DNA of 64,000 bases from an uncultured Lachnospiraceae bacterium (GTDB lineage: Bacteria; Bacillota; Clostridia; Lachnospirales; Lachnospiraceae): positions 23,305 to 87,304 of the forward strand of contig CAJTLB010000014.1 in NCBI GenBank assembly GCA_910577045.1. The letters are read 5' to 3'. Shown here piece by piece: positions 24,207-32,815 of the stretch; the first letter of the stretch is position 1, and each line of letters begins with the position of its first letter. The notes under the pieces were generated by a model. The model ran no database searches. It was not told where the DNA came from and saw only the letters and a program-made list of their open reading frames with translations. The position numbers and the translations under genes are program-made.

Positions 24207-25484
24207 ATGTTAGATTTAAAATTTGTAAGGGAAAATCCAGAAATAGTGAAACAGAATATTAAGAATAAGTTCCAAGATAGTAAGTTGTCTCTGGTAGATG
24301 AGGTAATTGCGTTGGATGCAAAAAGCCGTGAGGCAAAACAAGAAGCAGATAACCTTCGTTCAGAAAGGAATAAGATTTCGAAACAGATAGGCGGCCTTAT
24401 GGCACAAGGGAAGAAAGAGGAAGCAGAAGAGTTAAAGGCACAAGTAACAAAAAATTCAGAGCGTTTAGCAGAATTAGAAGTGCAGGAAACCAAGCTTCAG
24501 GAAGAAATCAAGAAAATTATGATGACAATTCCTAATATTATTGATCCTAGCGTCCCAATAGGGAAGGATGACAGTGAAAATGTAGAGGTACAAAAATATG
24601 GGGAGCCTGTTGTGCCAGATTTTGAAATCCCATACCATACAGAGATTATGGAACGGTTTTCTGGGATTGATTTAGATAGTGCCAGAAAAGTAGCAGGGAA
24701 TGGGTTTTATTATTTAATGGGGGATATTGCAAGGCTTCATTCGGCTGTAATTTCTTATGCAAGGGATTTTATGATTAATAGGGGCTTTACTTATTGTGTG
24801 CCTCCTTTTATGATCCGCAGCGATGTGGTGACAGGGGTAATGAGCTTTGCAGAAATGGATGCCATGATGTATAAGATTGAAGGAGAAGATCTATATTTAA
24901 TTGGAACCAGTGAACATTCTATGATTGGGAAATTTATAGATACTATTATTCCAGAGGAACAGCTTCCACAGACATTAACCAGTTATTCTCCTTGTTTCCG
25001 TAAGGAAAAAGGTGCCCATGGGTTAGAAGAAAGAGGGGTATACCGTATCCACCAATTTGAAAAACAGGAAATGATTGTAGTATGTAAACCACAAGATAGT
25101 ATGGCGTGGTTCGATAAGTTATGGCAGAATACAGTAGATTTATTCCGTTCTTTGGATATTCCAGTACGTACATTGGAATGTTGTTCTGGAGACTTAGCAG
25201 ATTTAAAAGTAAAATCCATTGATGTGGAGGCTTGGTCCCCTAGGCAGAAAAAGTATTTTGAAGTAGGTAGCTGTTCGAATCTTGGGGATGCACAGGCAAG
25301 GCGCTTGAAAATCCGGGTAGTAGGGGAAGAAGGCAAGTATTTTGCGCATACATTAAATAACACTGTGGTTGCGCCGCCAAGGATGTTAATTGCTTTCTTG
25401 GAAAATAACCTAAAAGAAGATGGAAGCGTAGCAATTCCAAAGGCATTACAGCCATATATGGGTGGAATGACAGAAATAAGATAA
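24207..25484 (+). CDS. serS: Seryl-tRNA synthetase
   Basis: The 425-residue class II synthetase begins MLDLKFVRENPEIVKQNIKN, has the long N-terminal coiled-coil arm (residues ~30-100, rich in Glu/Lys) and the catalytic core with motif 2 FRKEKGAHGLEERGVYRIHQ (~ residues 270-290; first 20 quoted) and the motif 3 arginine in LNNTVVAPPRMLIAFLE. It charges tRNA-Ser with serine. GGAAAGGAC lies before the start. Its expression is controlled by the T-box upstream. A 38-bp tandem repeat begins within the final codons. Confidence 0.97.
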   Translation: MLDLKFVRENPEIVKQNIKNKFQDSKLSLVDEVIALDAKSREAKQEADNLRSERNKISKQIGGLMAQGKKEEAEELKAQVTKNSERLAELEVQETKLQEEIKKIMMTIPNIIDPSVPIGKDDSENVEVQKYGEPVVPDFEIPYHTEIMERFSGIDLDSARKVAGNGFYYLMGDIARLHSAVISYARDFMINRGFTYCVPPFMIRSDVVTGVMSFAEMDAMMYKIEGEDLYLIGTSEHSMIGKFIDTIIPEEQLPQTLTSYSPCFRKEKGAHGLEERGVYRIHQFEKQEMIVVCKPQDSMAWFDKLWQNTVDLFRSLDIPVRTLECCSGDLADLKVKSIDVEAWSPRQKKYFEVGSCSNLGDAQARRLKIRVVGEEGKYFAHTLNNTVVAPPRMLIAFLENNLKEDGSVAIPKALQPYMGGMTEIR

Positions 25485-25621
25485 AGGTTCTTATGTCGTA
25501 AGTGGAATAGGAAATGAGATAAAGGTTCTTATGTCGTAAGTGGAATAGGAAATGAGATAAAGGTTCCTATATTGTAAGTGGGATAGGAAATAAGATAGTG
25601 GTTCTTATGCTGCAAGTAAGG
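25479..25621 (+). repeat. 38-bp tandem repeat beginning at the serS stop codon
   Basis: Units start at 25479, 25517, 25555 and 25593, each opening AGATAAAGGTTC or a close variant and containing a CTTAT..GTAAG dyad. Units 1 and 2 are almost identical; 3 and 4 diverge, and a 12-bp duplication (CTGCAAGTAAGG) ends the array. Unit 1 includes the serS stop TAA. Confidence 0.9.
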
Positions 25622-25662
25622 TCTGCAAGTAAGGTGAAAAATGGAAGAATGGAGGGAATGAA

Positions 25663-26649
25663 ATGGTGGCGCTAGGGATACTCGTATGTGGGGTATGTCT
25701 GTTGGGGTTGTTATATCGATGGTTTTATTGGCCGACCCATACAGAGAAAAATGCTGCATTAGGCGTAAAGCTGACAGAAGATGGATTGGAAAATAGGGTA
25801 GTACGGCGGATTGTAAGAGGTTATCGCTCAGCAATGAAAGGATTATTTGTATTTTCATCATTCTTATTTCTTGCAGCAACAGTTTGTGCCTATTTTCATA
25901 AGGAAGCGGGAATTTTATCGGGTGTATGTGTAGCATTATTTACATGGCAGATTTTTTTCTACTTTTTTCAAAAATACCATAGGCGGATGATTTGTTTAAA
26001 GTTTTCCAAAAGATGGTTTGATGACAGTACAAAACGAGTATGCCATATTAAAGAATATATTGGCATATGCCAGAAAGAAATTGCAAATGATCTGGTATTT
26101 GTCCCAGTATTTTTATTTGCGTTTATTCCCTTTTCCTATCCACATATGAAAGAATATTTGCAGGGAAATATAGGGCATGGCATGTTTTTCTTGTTTCCTT
26201 TTATTATTCTTTTGTTATTGTTAGCTTTGTATTATTCTGGTGTTATGGATAGGACATTGGTTTTTCTATTTGCTTGTATCGAAGAGGTAGCAATACTTGC
26301 ATATCAATGGAAGATATTAGTAGAACAAAAAAATATTGTACTAATATTTGTGATGTATTTGTTAATGCTATTAGTTGGTATTGCTGCTTTATATCCTTAT
26401 ATTAGGGGGCTTTTTGCCGATAAGGAATTATTAGAGATAGGTTTTCCATGGACTCTTCCCACAGAAGGGGAAGAATATTGGCTTTACGGATATTACCGGA
26501 ACCACAAAGAGAAAGTGATAATTGGGAAGCGGATGCCCGGATGGGGGATTAGTTTAAACCATGCAAAATTATCGGTGAAGTTTTTTCTAATTTCTTTGCA
26601 AATATTGGCATATGGCGGAGTTGCATATATGATTTTCAGGCTATTTTAA
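25663..26649 (+). CDS. Polytopic membrane protein with DUF5808-like C-terminus
   Basis: The 328-residue protein has about eight hydrophobic segments. Near the C-terminus, EEYWLYGYYRNHKEKVIIGK followed by RMPGWGISLNHAK resembles the DUF5808 motif (YW..G.FY.NP.D..+F+.KR.G.GWT+N.) found at the end of DUF1648-type membrane proteins; the conserved NP.D is only partly kept. This is a family resemblance seen by eye. The role may be in membrane or cell wall homeostasis but is unknown. GGAGGG is 6 bases before ATG 25663. Confidence 0.65.
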   Translation: MVALGILVCGVCLLGLLYRWFYWPTHTEKNAALGVKLTEDGLENRVVRRIVRGYRSAMKGLFVFSSFLFLAATVCAYFHKEAGILSGVCVALFTWQIFFYFFQKYHRRMICLKFSKRWFDDSTKRVCHIKEYIGICQKEIANDLVFVPVFLFAFIPFSYPHMKEYLQGNIGHGMFFLFPFIILLLLLALYYSGVMDRTLVFLFACIEEVAILAYQWKILVEQKNIVLIFVMYLLMLLVGIAALYPYIRGLFADKELLEIGFPWTLPTEGEEYWLYGYYRNHKEKVIIGKRMPGWGISLNHAKLSVKFFLISLQILAYGGVAYMIFRLF

Positions 26650-26654
26650 TAATT

Positions 26655-26724
26655 AACAGCAAGCATTCCCCTTCTTTTTAGGTAGGGAAGGAATTTCCTA
26701 ACTGCCGCGAGTGGATTGAAACAA
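26655..26724 (+). repeat. Bipartite dispersed repeat, short copy (copy B)
   Basis: A 70-bp segment that begins AACAGCAA, has a CCCCTT...TAGGTAGGG hairpin-like centre and ends TCCTAACTGCCGCGAGTGGA plus TTGAAACAA (right end 26696-26724). It matches copy A at 11854-11997 at both ends but lacks ~75 bp of the middle. It sits in the gap before clpB. Confidence 0.75.
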
Positions 26725-26764
26725 TAGATAACCAGATGGATGCAAAAAATTCACAATTTTCTAC

Positions 26765-26792
26765 TTGCAAAAACTGTAATATGTGTTATATT
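26765..26792 (+). promoter_or_regulatory. Promoter for clpB
   Basis: TTGCAA (26765-26770), 16-bp spacer, TATATT (26787-26792) preceded by TG (TGTTATATT). Confidence 0.6.
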
Positions 26793-26796
26793 AATT

Positions 26797-26819
26797 ATAG
26801 AACAGATATAGAGTTCTAT
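26797..26819 (+). promoter_or_regulatory. Inverted repeat just downstream of the clpB promoter
   Basis: ATAGAAC (26797-26803) and GTTCTAT (26813-26819), 9-base spacer, cover the expected transcription start. It does not match the CIRCE or CtsR consensus; an operator role is inferred. Confidence 0.45.
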
Positions 26820-26860
26820 TACAAGTAGGGAGACATTCTGGAAAAAGGAGGAGTAAGAGT

Positions 26861-29449
26861 ATGAATATCAGCAAATTTACCCAGAAATCTCTGGAAGCAG
26901 TGAATGGCATGGAAAAGCTTGCCTATGAGTACGGCAACCAGGAAATTGATGAAGAGCATTTATTATACAGCCTGTTAAAACAGGATGAAAGCTTGATTTT
27001 AAAGTTAATTGAAAAAATGGAAATCCAAAAAGAGTACTTTTTAAACCGCGTACAGTCTGATTTGGAAAAACGGGTAAAAGTATCTGGAGGGCAGCTATAT
27101 ATTAGCAATGCTTTAAATAAAGTTTTAGTTTCTGCAGAAGATGAGGCAAAACAGATGGGGGATGAATATGTATCTGTAGAACATCTCTTTTTATCATTGA
27201 TCCGGAACCCAAATGCAGCAATAAAAGAATTGTTCCGGGAGTTTGGAATTACCAAAGAACGGTTTTTACAGGCACTCTATACCGTAAGGGGAAACCAGAA
27301 AGTAACAAGTGATAACCCAGAAGCAACCTATGATACTCTAGAAAAGTATGGGCAGGATTTAGTAGAAAGGGCAAGGGAACAAAAATTAGATCCCGTAATT
27401 GGGCGTGATGCAGAAATACGGAATGTAATTCGGATTCTTTCTAGGAAAACAAAGAATAACCCTGTGCTTATTGGTGAGCCAGGTGTAGGTAAGACAGCGG
27501 CAGTAGAAGGATTGGCCCAGAGGATTGTAAGGGGCGATGTGCCAGAGGGCTTAAAAAATAAGAAGATTTTTGCATTAGATATGGGTGCCTTAGTGGCTGG
27601 GGCAAAATACCGGGGCGAATTTGAAGAGCGTTTAAAGGCAGTTTTAGAAGAAGTAAGGAAAAGTGAAGGGCAGATTATCCTCTTTATTGATGAATTACAT
27701 CTTATTGTCGGTGCTGGAAAAACAGATGGCGCCATGGATGCGGGAAATATGTTAAAGCCAATGTTAGCTCGTGGCGAACTACATTGTATTGGTGCAACGA
27801 CATTAGATGAATACCGGAAATATATTGAAAAAGACCCTGCTTTGGAAAGAAGGTTCCAGCCAGTTATGGTAGACGAGCCGACTGTGGAAGATACCATTTC
27901 TATTTTAAGGGGGTTAAAGGATCGGTATGAGGTGTTCCATGGGGTAAAAATTACAGATGCGGCATTAGTTGCCGCAGCGACATTGTCCCATAGGTATATA
28001 TCAGACCGTTTCCTTCCTGATAAAGCAATTGACTTGGTAGATGAGGCTTGTGCATTAATTAAAACAGAATTAGATTCTATGCCAGCAGAGCTAGATGAAT
28101 TGTCAAGAAGGATTATGCAGCTTGAAATTGAAGAAGCAGCATTAAAAAAAGAAACAGATAAATTAAGCCAAGATAGGCTGGCAGCCCTTCAAAAAGAACT
28201 GGCAGAGCTTCGGGATGAATTTAATGCAAAGAAAGCACAATGGGATAATGAAAAGAATTCTGTAGAACGTTTACAGAAATTAAGGGAAGAAATTGAAACA
28301 TTAAATAATGAAATTGCCAAGGCGCAAAGAGAATATGACTTAAATAAAGCGGCAGAACTTCAATATGGGAAATTGCCAGCCCTCCAAAAACAACTTGCAA
28401 CAGAAGAAGAGCAAGTAAAGGAAAGGGAATTGTCATTAGTGCATGAGGCAGTTACAGAAGATGAAATCTCTCGTATTATTTCTAGGTGGACAGGGATACC
28501 AGTTTCTAAACTGACAGAAAGTGAAAGAAGTAAAACGCTCCATCTTGGTGATGAGCTCCATAGAAGAGTGGTTGGGCAGGAGGAAGGCGTAACACGTGTA
28601 ACAGAAGCAATTTTACGTTCTAGGGCAGGGATTAAAGACCCTAGTAAGCCAATTGGATCATTCCTGTTTTTAGGGCCGACAGGCGTTGGGAAAACAGAGC
28701 TTGCCAAAGCGTTAGCGGAAAGTTTGTTTGATGATGAGCAGAATATGGTCCGTATTGATATGAGTGAATATATGGAAAAGTATTCGGTATCTAGGCTAAT
28801 AGGGGCACCTCCGGGATATGTAGGTTATGAAGAAGGCGGGCAGCTAACAGAAGCAGTAAGAAGGAAGCCATATTCCGTGGTATTATTTGATGAAATTGAA
28901 AAAGCACATCCAGATGTTTTTAATATTTTATTACAAGTATTAGATGATGGGCGGATTACCGATTCACAAGGAAGATGTGTGGATTTTAAAAATACTATTT
29001 TAATTATGACTTCAAATATAGGTTCTTCTTATCTATTAGAAGGGATTGATAAAGATGGTGAAATTAAAAAAGAACATGCTGATATGGTAATGCAGGATTT
29101 AAGGAACCATTTCCGCCCTGAATTTTTAAACCGTTTAGATGAGATTATTATGTTTAAGCCATTGACAAAAGAAAATATTAGTGCCATTATTGCATTATTA
29201 ATGAAAGAACTGAACGAAAGGCTTTCTGAGCGTGAAGTGGCAATTGAACTTACAAAAGAAGCAGAACAGTTTATTGTAGAGGAAGCATACGACCCAGTGT
29301 ATGGGGCAAGGCCATTAAAACGTTATTTGCAGAAAACTGTAGAAACGCTGTCAGCAAAAATGATACTTGGCGGCAACGTAAGGGCAGGAGATACCATTGT
29401 AATTGATAAAGTTGGAGGAGAGTTAGGTGCCAGCATCAAAGGCAGGTAG
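26861..29449 (+). CDS. clpB: ATP-dependent chaperone ClpB
   Basis: The 862-residue disaggregase solubilises aggregated proteins with DnaK. Domains: Clp-N (residues ~1-150), first AAA+ module with Walker A GEPGVGKTAAVEG (~205), middle coiled-coil domain (~400-520) that distinguishes ClpB from ClpC/ClpA, and second AAA+ module with GPTGVGKTELAKA (~605) and Walker B VVLFDEIEKAH. Length matches the family. It has a strong AAAGGAGGAG ribosome binding site. A hairpin terminator lies ~50 bp after the stop, inside the convergent DUF4250 gene. Confidence 0.97.
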   Translation: MNISKFTQKSLEAVNGMEKLAYEYGNQEIDEEHLLYSLLKQDESLILKLIEKMEIQKEYFLNRVQSDLEKRVKVSGGQLYISNALNKVLVSAEDEAKQMGDEYVSVEHLFLSLIRNPNAAIKELFREFGITKERFLQALYTVRGNQKVTSDNPEATYDTLEKYGQDLVERAREQKLDPVIGRDAEIRNVIRILSRKTKNNPVLIGEPGVGKTAAVEGLAQRIVRGDVPEGLKNKKIFALDMGALVAGAKYRGEFEERLKAVLEEVRKSEGQIILFIDELHLIVGAGKTDGAMDAGNMLKPMLARGELHCIGATTLDEYRKYIEKDPALERRFQPVMVDEPTVEDTISILRGLKDRYEVFHGVKITDAALVAAATLSHRYISDRFLPDKAIDLVDEACALIKTELDSMPAELDELSRRIMQLEIEEAALKKETDKLSQDRLAALQKELAELRDEFNAKKAQWDNEKNSVERLQKLREEIETLNNEIAKAQREYDLNKAAELQYGKLPALQKQLATEEEQVKERELSLVHEAVTEDEISRIISRWTGIPVSKLTESERSKTLHLGDELHRRVVGQEEGVTRVTEAILRSRAGIKDPSKPIGSFLFLGPTGVGKTELAKALAESLFDDEQNMVRIDMSEYMEKYSVSRLIGAPPGYVGYEEGGQLTEAVRRKPYSVVLFDEIEKAHPDVFNILLQVLDDGRITDSQGRCVDFKNTILIMTSNIGSSYLLEGIDKDGEIKKEHADMVMQDLRNHFRPEFLNRLDEIIMFKPLTKENISAIIALLMKELNERLSEREVAIELTKEAEQFIVEEAYDPVYGARPLKRYLQKTVETLSAKMILGGNVRAGDTIVIDKVGGELGASIKGR

Positions 29450-29453
29450 GCAT

Positions 29454-29633
29454 TTAAGTAAATTGATTGGTACTTGGGTTATAGCTATAACCGATAGAAA
29501 GGAGCTTTTTAGTAAGCTCCTTTTTGTCGGCTTGGAGAGAAAGGCAAAAATCATCTAGGTCAGTATAAAAATCCCGTAACTGGGTATTTACATAACTTAA
29601 CAAAAGAACAGGATCAGATGGCAATTTCGTCAT
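29454..29633 (-). CDS. DUF4250 family small protein
   Basis: This 59-residue gene is encoded opposite the clpB 3' flank. It starts ATG at 29633 (MTKLPSDPVLLLSYVNTQLR), continues DFYTDLDDFCLSLQADKKEL and ends SIGYSYNPSTNQFT at a TAA (29456-29454). This matches the DUF4250 pattern I know from Clostridia (LPxDPxMLLSxVNxxLRDxYxxLDxLCxxL...IGYxYxxxxNQF). GAAAGGGC is ~7 bases before the start. Function unknown. The clpB terminator hairpin lies inside this frame, where its two arms encode Lys/Leu-rich helix residues. Confidence 0.88.
   Translation of the reverse strand: MTKLPSDPVLLLSYVNTQLRDFYTDLDDFCLSLQADKKELTKKLLSIGYSYNPSTNQFT
29498..29525 (+). terminator. clpB terminator inside the antisense DUF4250 gene
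   Basis: AAAGGAGCTT (29498-29507) pairs with AAGCTCCTTT (29514-29523), 6-base loop, then TT. On the opposite strand the same bases encode part of DUF4250. Confidence 0.75.
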
Positions 29634-29731
29634 AATAAGCCCTTTCTAATAATAAAAGTGAATTTAAGTTTATATACAATAGGATAATCATAACATAGAA
29701 GGACAGGTCTTGCAAGAGGAAGGAATTGAAC

Positions 29732-30649
29732 ATGAAAAAAGAGATATGGAAACGAAGTAGTATATTATTAATAACAGCATTTATTTGGGGAATTGCTTTT
29801 GTGGCACAAAGTGTTGGTATGGAATATGTACAGCCATTTACATTTAATGCTGTCCGAAATTTATTAGGAGGAATCGTATTGATTCCCTGTATTTTTTTGT
29901 TACAAAGGATAAACCCAGATACTAGCCCTAAGAAAAAGATAGAGAAGAAAAAGGAATTATGGGCAGGGGGAATTTTGTGTGGGATTGCCCTTTGTGCAGG
30001 AAGCAGCTTACAACAAATAGGGATTTCCTTGTATTCGACAGATACAAATGTAGGAAAGGCAGGTTTTATTACTGCTTTATATATTATTATTGTACCATTA
30101 CTTGGCATTTTTCTAAAAAAGAAGGTAAGGCTCTTTGTTTGGTTAGGCGTATTACTTGCACTTTTAGGGTTTTATTTTTTATGTATGAAAGAGGGATTTT
30201 CTGTGGAACGGGCTGATGTAATTGTATTGGCAGGATCAGTAGCATTTTCGTTCCATATCTTAATTATAGATTATTTTACAACAAGGGCAGATGGCGTAAA
30301 ACTTTCTTGCATTCAATTTTTTACTTGTGGGATTATCTGCTTGTGTTTTATGCTTTTATGGGAACAGCCTTCTATTTCTGCTATTTGGGCTGCCAAAATT
30401 CCTATCCTTTATGCAGGTGTTATGTCTTGTGGCGTAGCATATACCCTACAAATTATAGGGCAGAAAAATATGAACCCAACCATTGCTTCTCTTTTATTAA
30501 GCTTAGAGTCTGTTTTTTCAGCATTGGCGGGGTGGGTAATTTTAAAACAGGCATTAACTGCAAGGGAATTGTTTGGATGTATTTTGGTATTTATTGCAAT
30601 TGTATTTGCACAGCTTCCTTCTGTTCCAAAAAAACAAAATGTCTGTTAA
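29732..30649 (+). CDS. EamA/DMT family permease
   Basis: A 305-residue protein with ten membrane segments in two EamA repeats. The N-terminal AFIWGIAFVAQSVGMEYVQP and FNAVRNLLGG segments and the second-half CGVAYTLQIIGQKNMNPTIA with LLLSLESVFSALAGW are typical of drug/metabolite transporters. The substrate is not predictable. ATG 29732 is chosen because GAGGAAGG lies ~8 bases upstream; an in-frame TTG at 29726 is less suitable. A polysaccharide deacetylase gene follows 50 bp downstream in the same direction. Confidence 0.9.
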   Translation: MKKEIWKRSSILLITAFIWGIAFVAQSVGMEYVQPFTFNAVRNLLGGIVLIPCIFLLQRINPDTSPKKKIEKKKELWAGGILCGIALCAGSSLQQIGISLYSTDTNVGKAGFITALYIIIVPLLGIFLKKKVRLFVWLGVLLALLGFYFLCMKEGFSVERADVIVLAGSVAFSFHILIIDYFTTRADGVKLSCIQFFTCGIICLCFMLLWEQPSISAIWAAKIPILYAGVMSCGVAYTLQIIGQKNMNPTIASLLLSLESVFSALAGWVILKQALTARELFGCILVFIAIVFAQLPSVPKKQNVC

Positions 30650-30699
30650 GAACGATTCCTGCATATATTTAGTCTGAGAAGCCAGAAGAAGGTGGTAAG

Positions 30700-31353
30700 A
30701 TGAAAAGGGCAGTTATAATTGGTATATTACTGCTTTTTGTAGGCATTGTATGTATTCGGACATATTCATTGCCTGCTATTAGTGATAAAGTGCAGGAAGC
30801 AAAAAAGGTAGCCTTAACATTTGATGATGGGCCGCACCAAAAGTATACAAAAATGCTTTTGGATGGGTTAAAGGAACGGAATGTAATTGCTACCTTTTTT
30901 TTAATTGGAGAAAGTATAGAAGGAAAAGAAGAATTAGTAAAACAGATGAAAGAAGATGGGCATTTAATAGGGAACCATACATATACCCATATCCAACTAG
31001 GGAAAGTAGGGAAAGATACAGGCTGTGCGGAAATATGGAAAACTAATACAGTAATTTATGATATTACCGAAGAAATCCCATGTTTTATACGCCCACCATT
31101 TGGAGATTGGAATGAAGAATTAGCGTGTGTGGTAGATATGAATGTGGTATTGTGGGATATAGACCCAGAGGACTGGAAATATAAGGACGCAGAAAGAGTA
31201 AGGGATTATGTGGTAAAACATGTAAAAGATGGAGATATTATTTTATTACATGATGTGTATAAAACATCCGTAGAGGCGGCTTTACAAATTGTAGATATTT
31301 TAAGTGAAGAAGGATATGAGTTTGTCAGTGTAGAAGAGTTAATTTTTGATTAA
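30700..31353 (+). CDS. Polysaccharide deacetylase (NodB homology domain)
   Basis: A 217-residue exported or membrane-anchored protein: hydrophobic anchor at residues ~4-24, then the NodB domain with motif 1 VALTFDDGPH (catalytic Asp pair), motif 2 GNHTYTH (metal His pair), motif 3 RPPFGDWN, motif 4 near VLWDIDPEDW and motif 5 ILLHD. It removes N-acetyl groups from peptidoglycan or another surface polymer, which often confers lysozyme resistance. The AGAAGGTGG before the start supports ATG 30700. Substrate is inferred from the family. Confidence 0.92.
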   Translation: MKRAVIIGILLLFVGIVCIRTYSLPAISDKVQEAKKVALTFDDGPHQKYTKMLLDGLKERNVIATFFLIGESIEGKEELVKQMKEDGHLIGNHTYTHIQLGKVGKDTGCAEIWKTNTVIYDITEEIPCFIRPPFGDWNEELACVVDMNVVLWDIDPEDWKYKDAERVRDYVVKHVKDGDIILLHDVYKTSVEAALQIVDILSEEGYEFVSVEELIFD

Positions 31354-31371
31354 AGATAGATTGTGGCGATT

Positions 31372-31417
31372 TAACTAGAAAGATATATTTACAAATGATT
31401 TCTAGTTACGTTATAAT
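31372..31417 (+). promoter_or_regulatory. Promoter with overlapping inverted repeat
   Basis: TTTACA (31388-31393), 18-bp spacer, TATAAT (31412-31417). TAACTAGAAA (31372-31381) and TTTCTAGTTA (31399-31408) form a perfect 10-bp inverted repeat spanning the -35 box, as expected of an operator. Confidence 0.55.
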
Positions 31418-31472
31418 AGGGTTAGATTATAAATATAAATAACAGGCAAATAGGCTTGGGGAGTAGGGGAGT

Positions 31473-32807
31473 ATGGGTAAGCCAGAGTATTGTATTGTGT
31501 TGTCACTCGATGCAGTGGGCAGCAGGGACTTTGAATTTTTAAAAAAACAGCCTAATATAAAAGAACTTTTGCAGCAGGCATCGTATTCAGAGGAAGTAAT
31601 GTCTGTTTATCCAAGCATTACTTACCCAGCGCATACTAGCATTGTAACAGGCCATTTTCCTAATGCACATGGGATTATAAATAATACAAAGCTGCAGCCG
31701 TTTATAAAAAAGCCAGACTGGTATTGGATAAGAAAAGCAGTCCAGAAAAAAACATTGTATGAGGAAGCAGAAAAGAATGGAATCCGTACAGCAGCATTGT
31801 TATGGCCAGTTACAGGTGGGGCACATATTTCTTGGAATTTACCAGAAATATTGCCAAACCGCCCGTGGCAGAACCAAGTTTCAGTTTTAATAAAAAATGG
31901 TACAATCCACTATGAGCTGGACTTAAATAAGAAGTTTGGTTATTTAAGAGAGGGGATAAAGCAGCCACAACTGGATAATTTTGTCCACGCGTCAATGCTG
32001 TATACGATACAAAAGTACCATCCGGGGCTTATGTTAGCCCATCTTACTGATGTAGATACAAACCGCCATTTATATGGGGTAGATGCAAAAGAAGCAAAAG
32101 AAGCATTAAAACGGCATGATACTAGGATTGGGGAATTAATTTCTTTATTAAAAAAAGAAGGCATTTATGAAAAAACGGCACTTTTTATTCTAGGGGATCA
32201 CAGCCAAATCGATGTAAGCCATGTGTTATACCCTAATTTTTGGCTGAGAGAGAAAGGGCTTATTTCTTGTAAAAATGGCAGGGTAAGGGATTTTCAGGCA
32301 TATGCGCATAATTGTGATGGCTCTTGTTATATTTATGCAAAAAAAGGATTAGAAAAGAAGGTACGGGAAAAGATTGTATGGGCGGTCCGGGAGCTTCAAA
32401 AACAGTTTCCAATGGCAATAAAAAGGATTTATACAAGGGCAGAAGCAGAAGCAATGGGTGCAGATAAACAATGTGCATGTATGCTAGAGGCGGGAGAGGG
32501 CTGGTATTTTTTAGATGAAATGGAAACGCTGGCAGCAGAAGTAGATATGGGCAGTAAACGGCCCCATATGATGAAGGGGATACATGGATATCAACCTGAT
32601 TTGCCAGGGTATCAAACCATTTTTTTGGCATCAGGCTGTGGTATCCAAAAAAATAAGAAAATAGGGAAGATGTCACTTATAGATGAAGGCCCTACGATAG
32701 CGGCACTTCTTGGCATATCACTCGGGGAAACAGCAGGTAGAGTTTTGCCTATTCTTGACGGCAAAAGAAGCCTATGTTACACTGAAACAGAAGAAGAATG
32801 GAAATGA
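31473..32807 (+). CDS. Alkaline phosphatase superfamily (ENPP-like) phosphodiesterase
   Basis: The 444-residue protein belongs to the type I phosphodiesterase/nucleotide pyrophosphatase group: YPSITYPAHTSIVTGHFPNA (~ residues 47-67) contains the Thr nucleophile after two metal-site residues, then DVDTNRHLYG, LGDHSQID and KRPHMMKGIHGY provide further Asp/His zinc ligands. No signal peptide is present, which is unusual because most relatives act outside the cell. It hydrolyses phosphodiester or phosphonate bonds; the substrate is unknown. The next gene starts 8 bp beyond its stop, so it may belong to the DUF5717 operon. Confidence 0.88.
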   Translation: MGKPEYCIVLSLDAVGSRDFEFLKKQPNIKELLQQASYSEEVMSVYPSITYPAHTSIVTGHFPNAHGIINNTKLQPFIKKPDWYWIRKAVQKKTLYEEAEKNGIRTAALLWPVTGGAHISWNLPEILPNRPWQNQVSVLIKNGTIHYELDLNKKFGYLREGIKQPQLDNFVHASMLYTIQKYHPGLMLAHLTDVDTNRHLYGVDAKEAKEALKRHDTRIGELISLLKKEGIYEKTALFILGDHSQIDVSHVLYPNFWLREKGLISCKNGRVRDFQAYAHNCDGSCYIYAKKGLEKKVREKIVWAVRELQKQFPMAIKRIYTRAEAEAMGADKQCACMLEAGEGWYFLDEMETLAAEVDMGSKRPHMMKGIHGYQPDLPGYQTIFLASGCGIQKNKKIGKMSLIDEGPTIAALLGISLGETAGRVLPILDGKRSLCYTETEEEWK

Positions 32808-32815
32808 GGAAAAAT

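Noticed and set aside
26765..26830. CIRCE or CtsR operator before clpB
   Set aside because: Neither TTAGCACTC-N9-GAGTGCTAA nor the GGTCAAA direct repeats are present; only the unrelated 7-bp inverted repeat is seen.
29614..30108. 164-residue minus-strand frame across the DMT permease
   Set aside because: It overlaps the clear EamA permease frame; only the DUF4250 frame at 29454-29633 is plausible on that strand.
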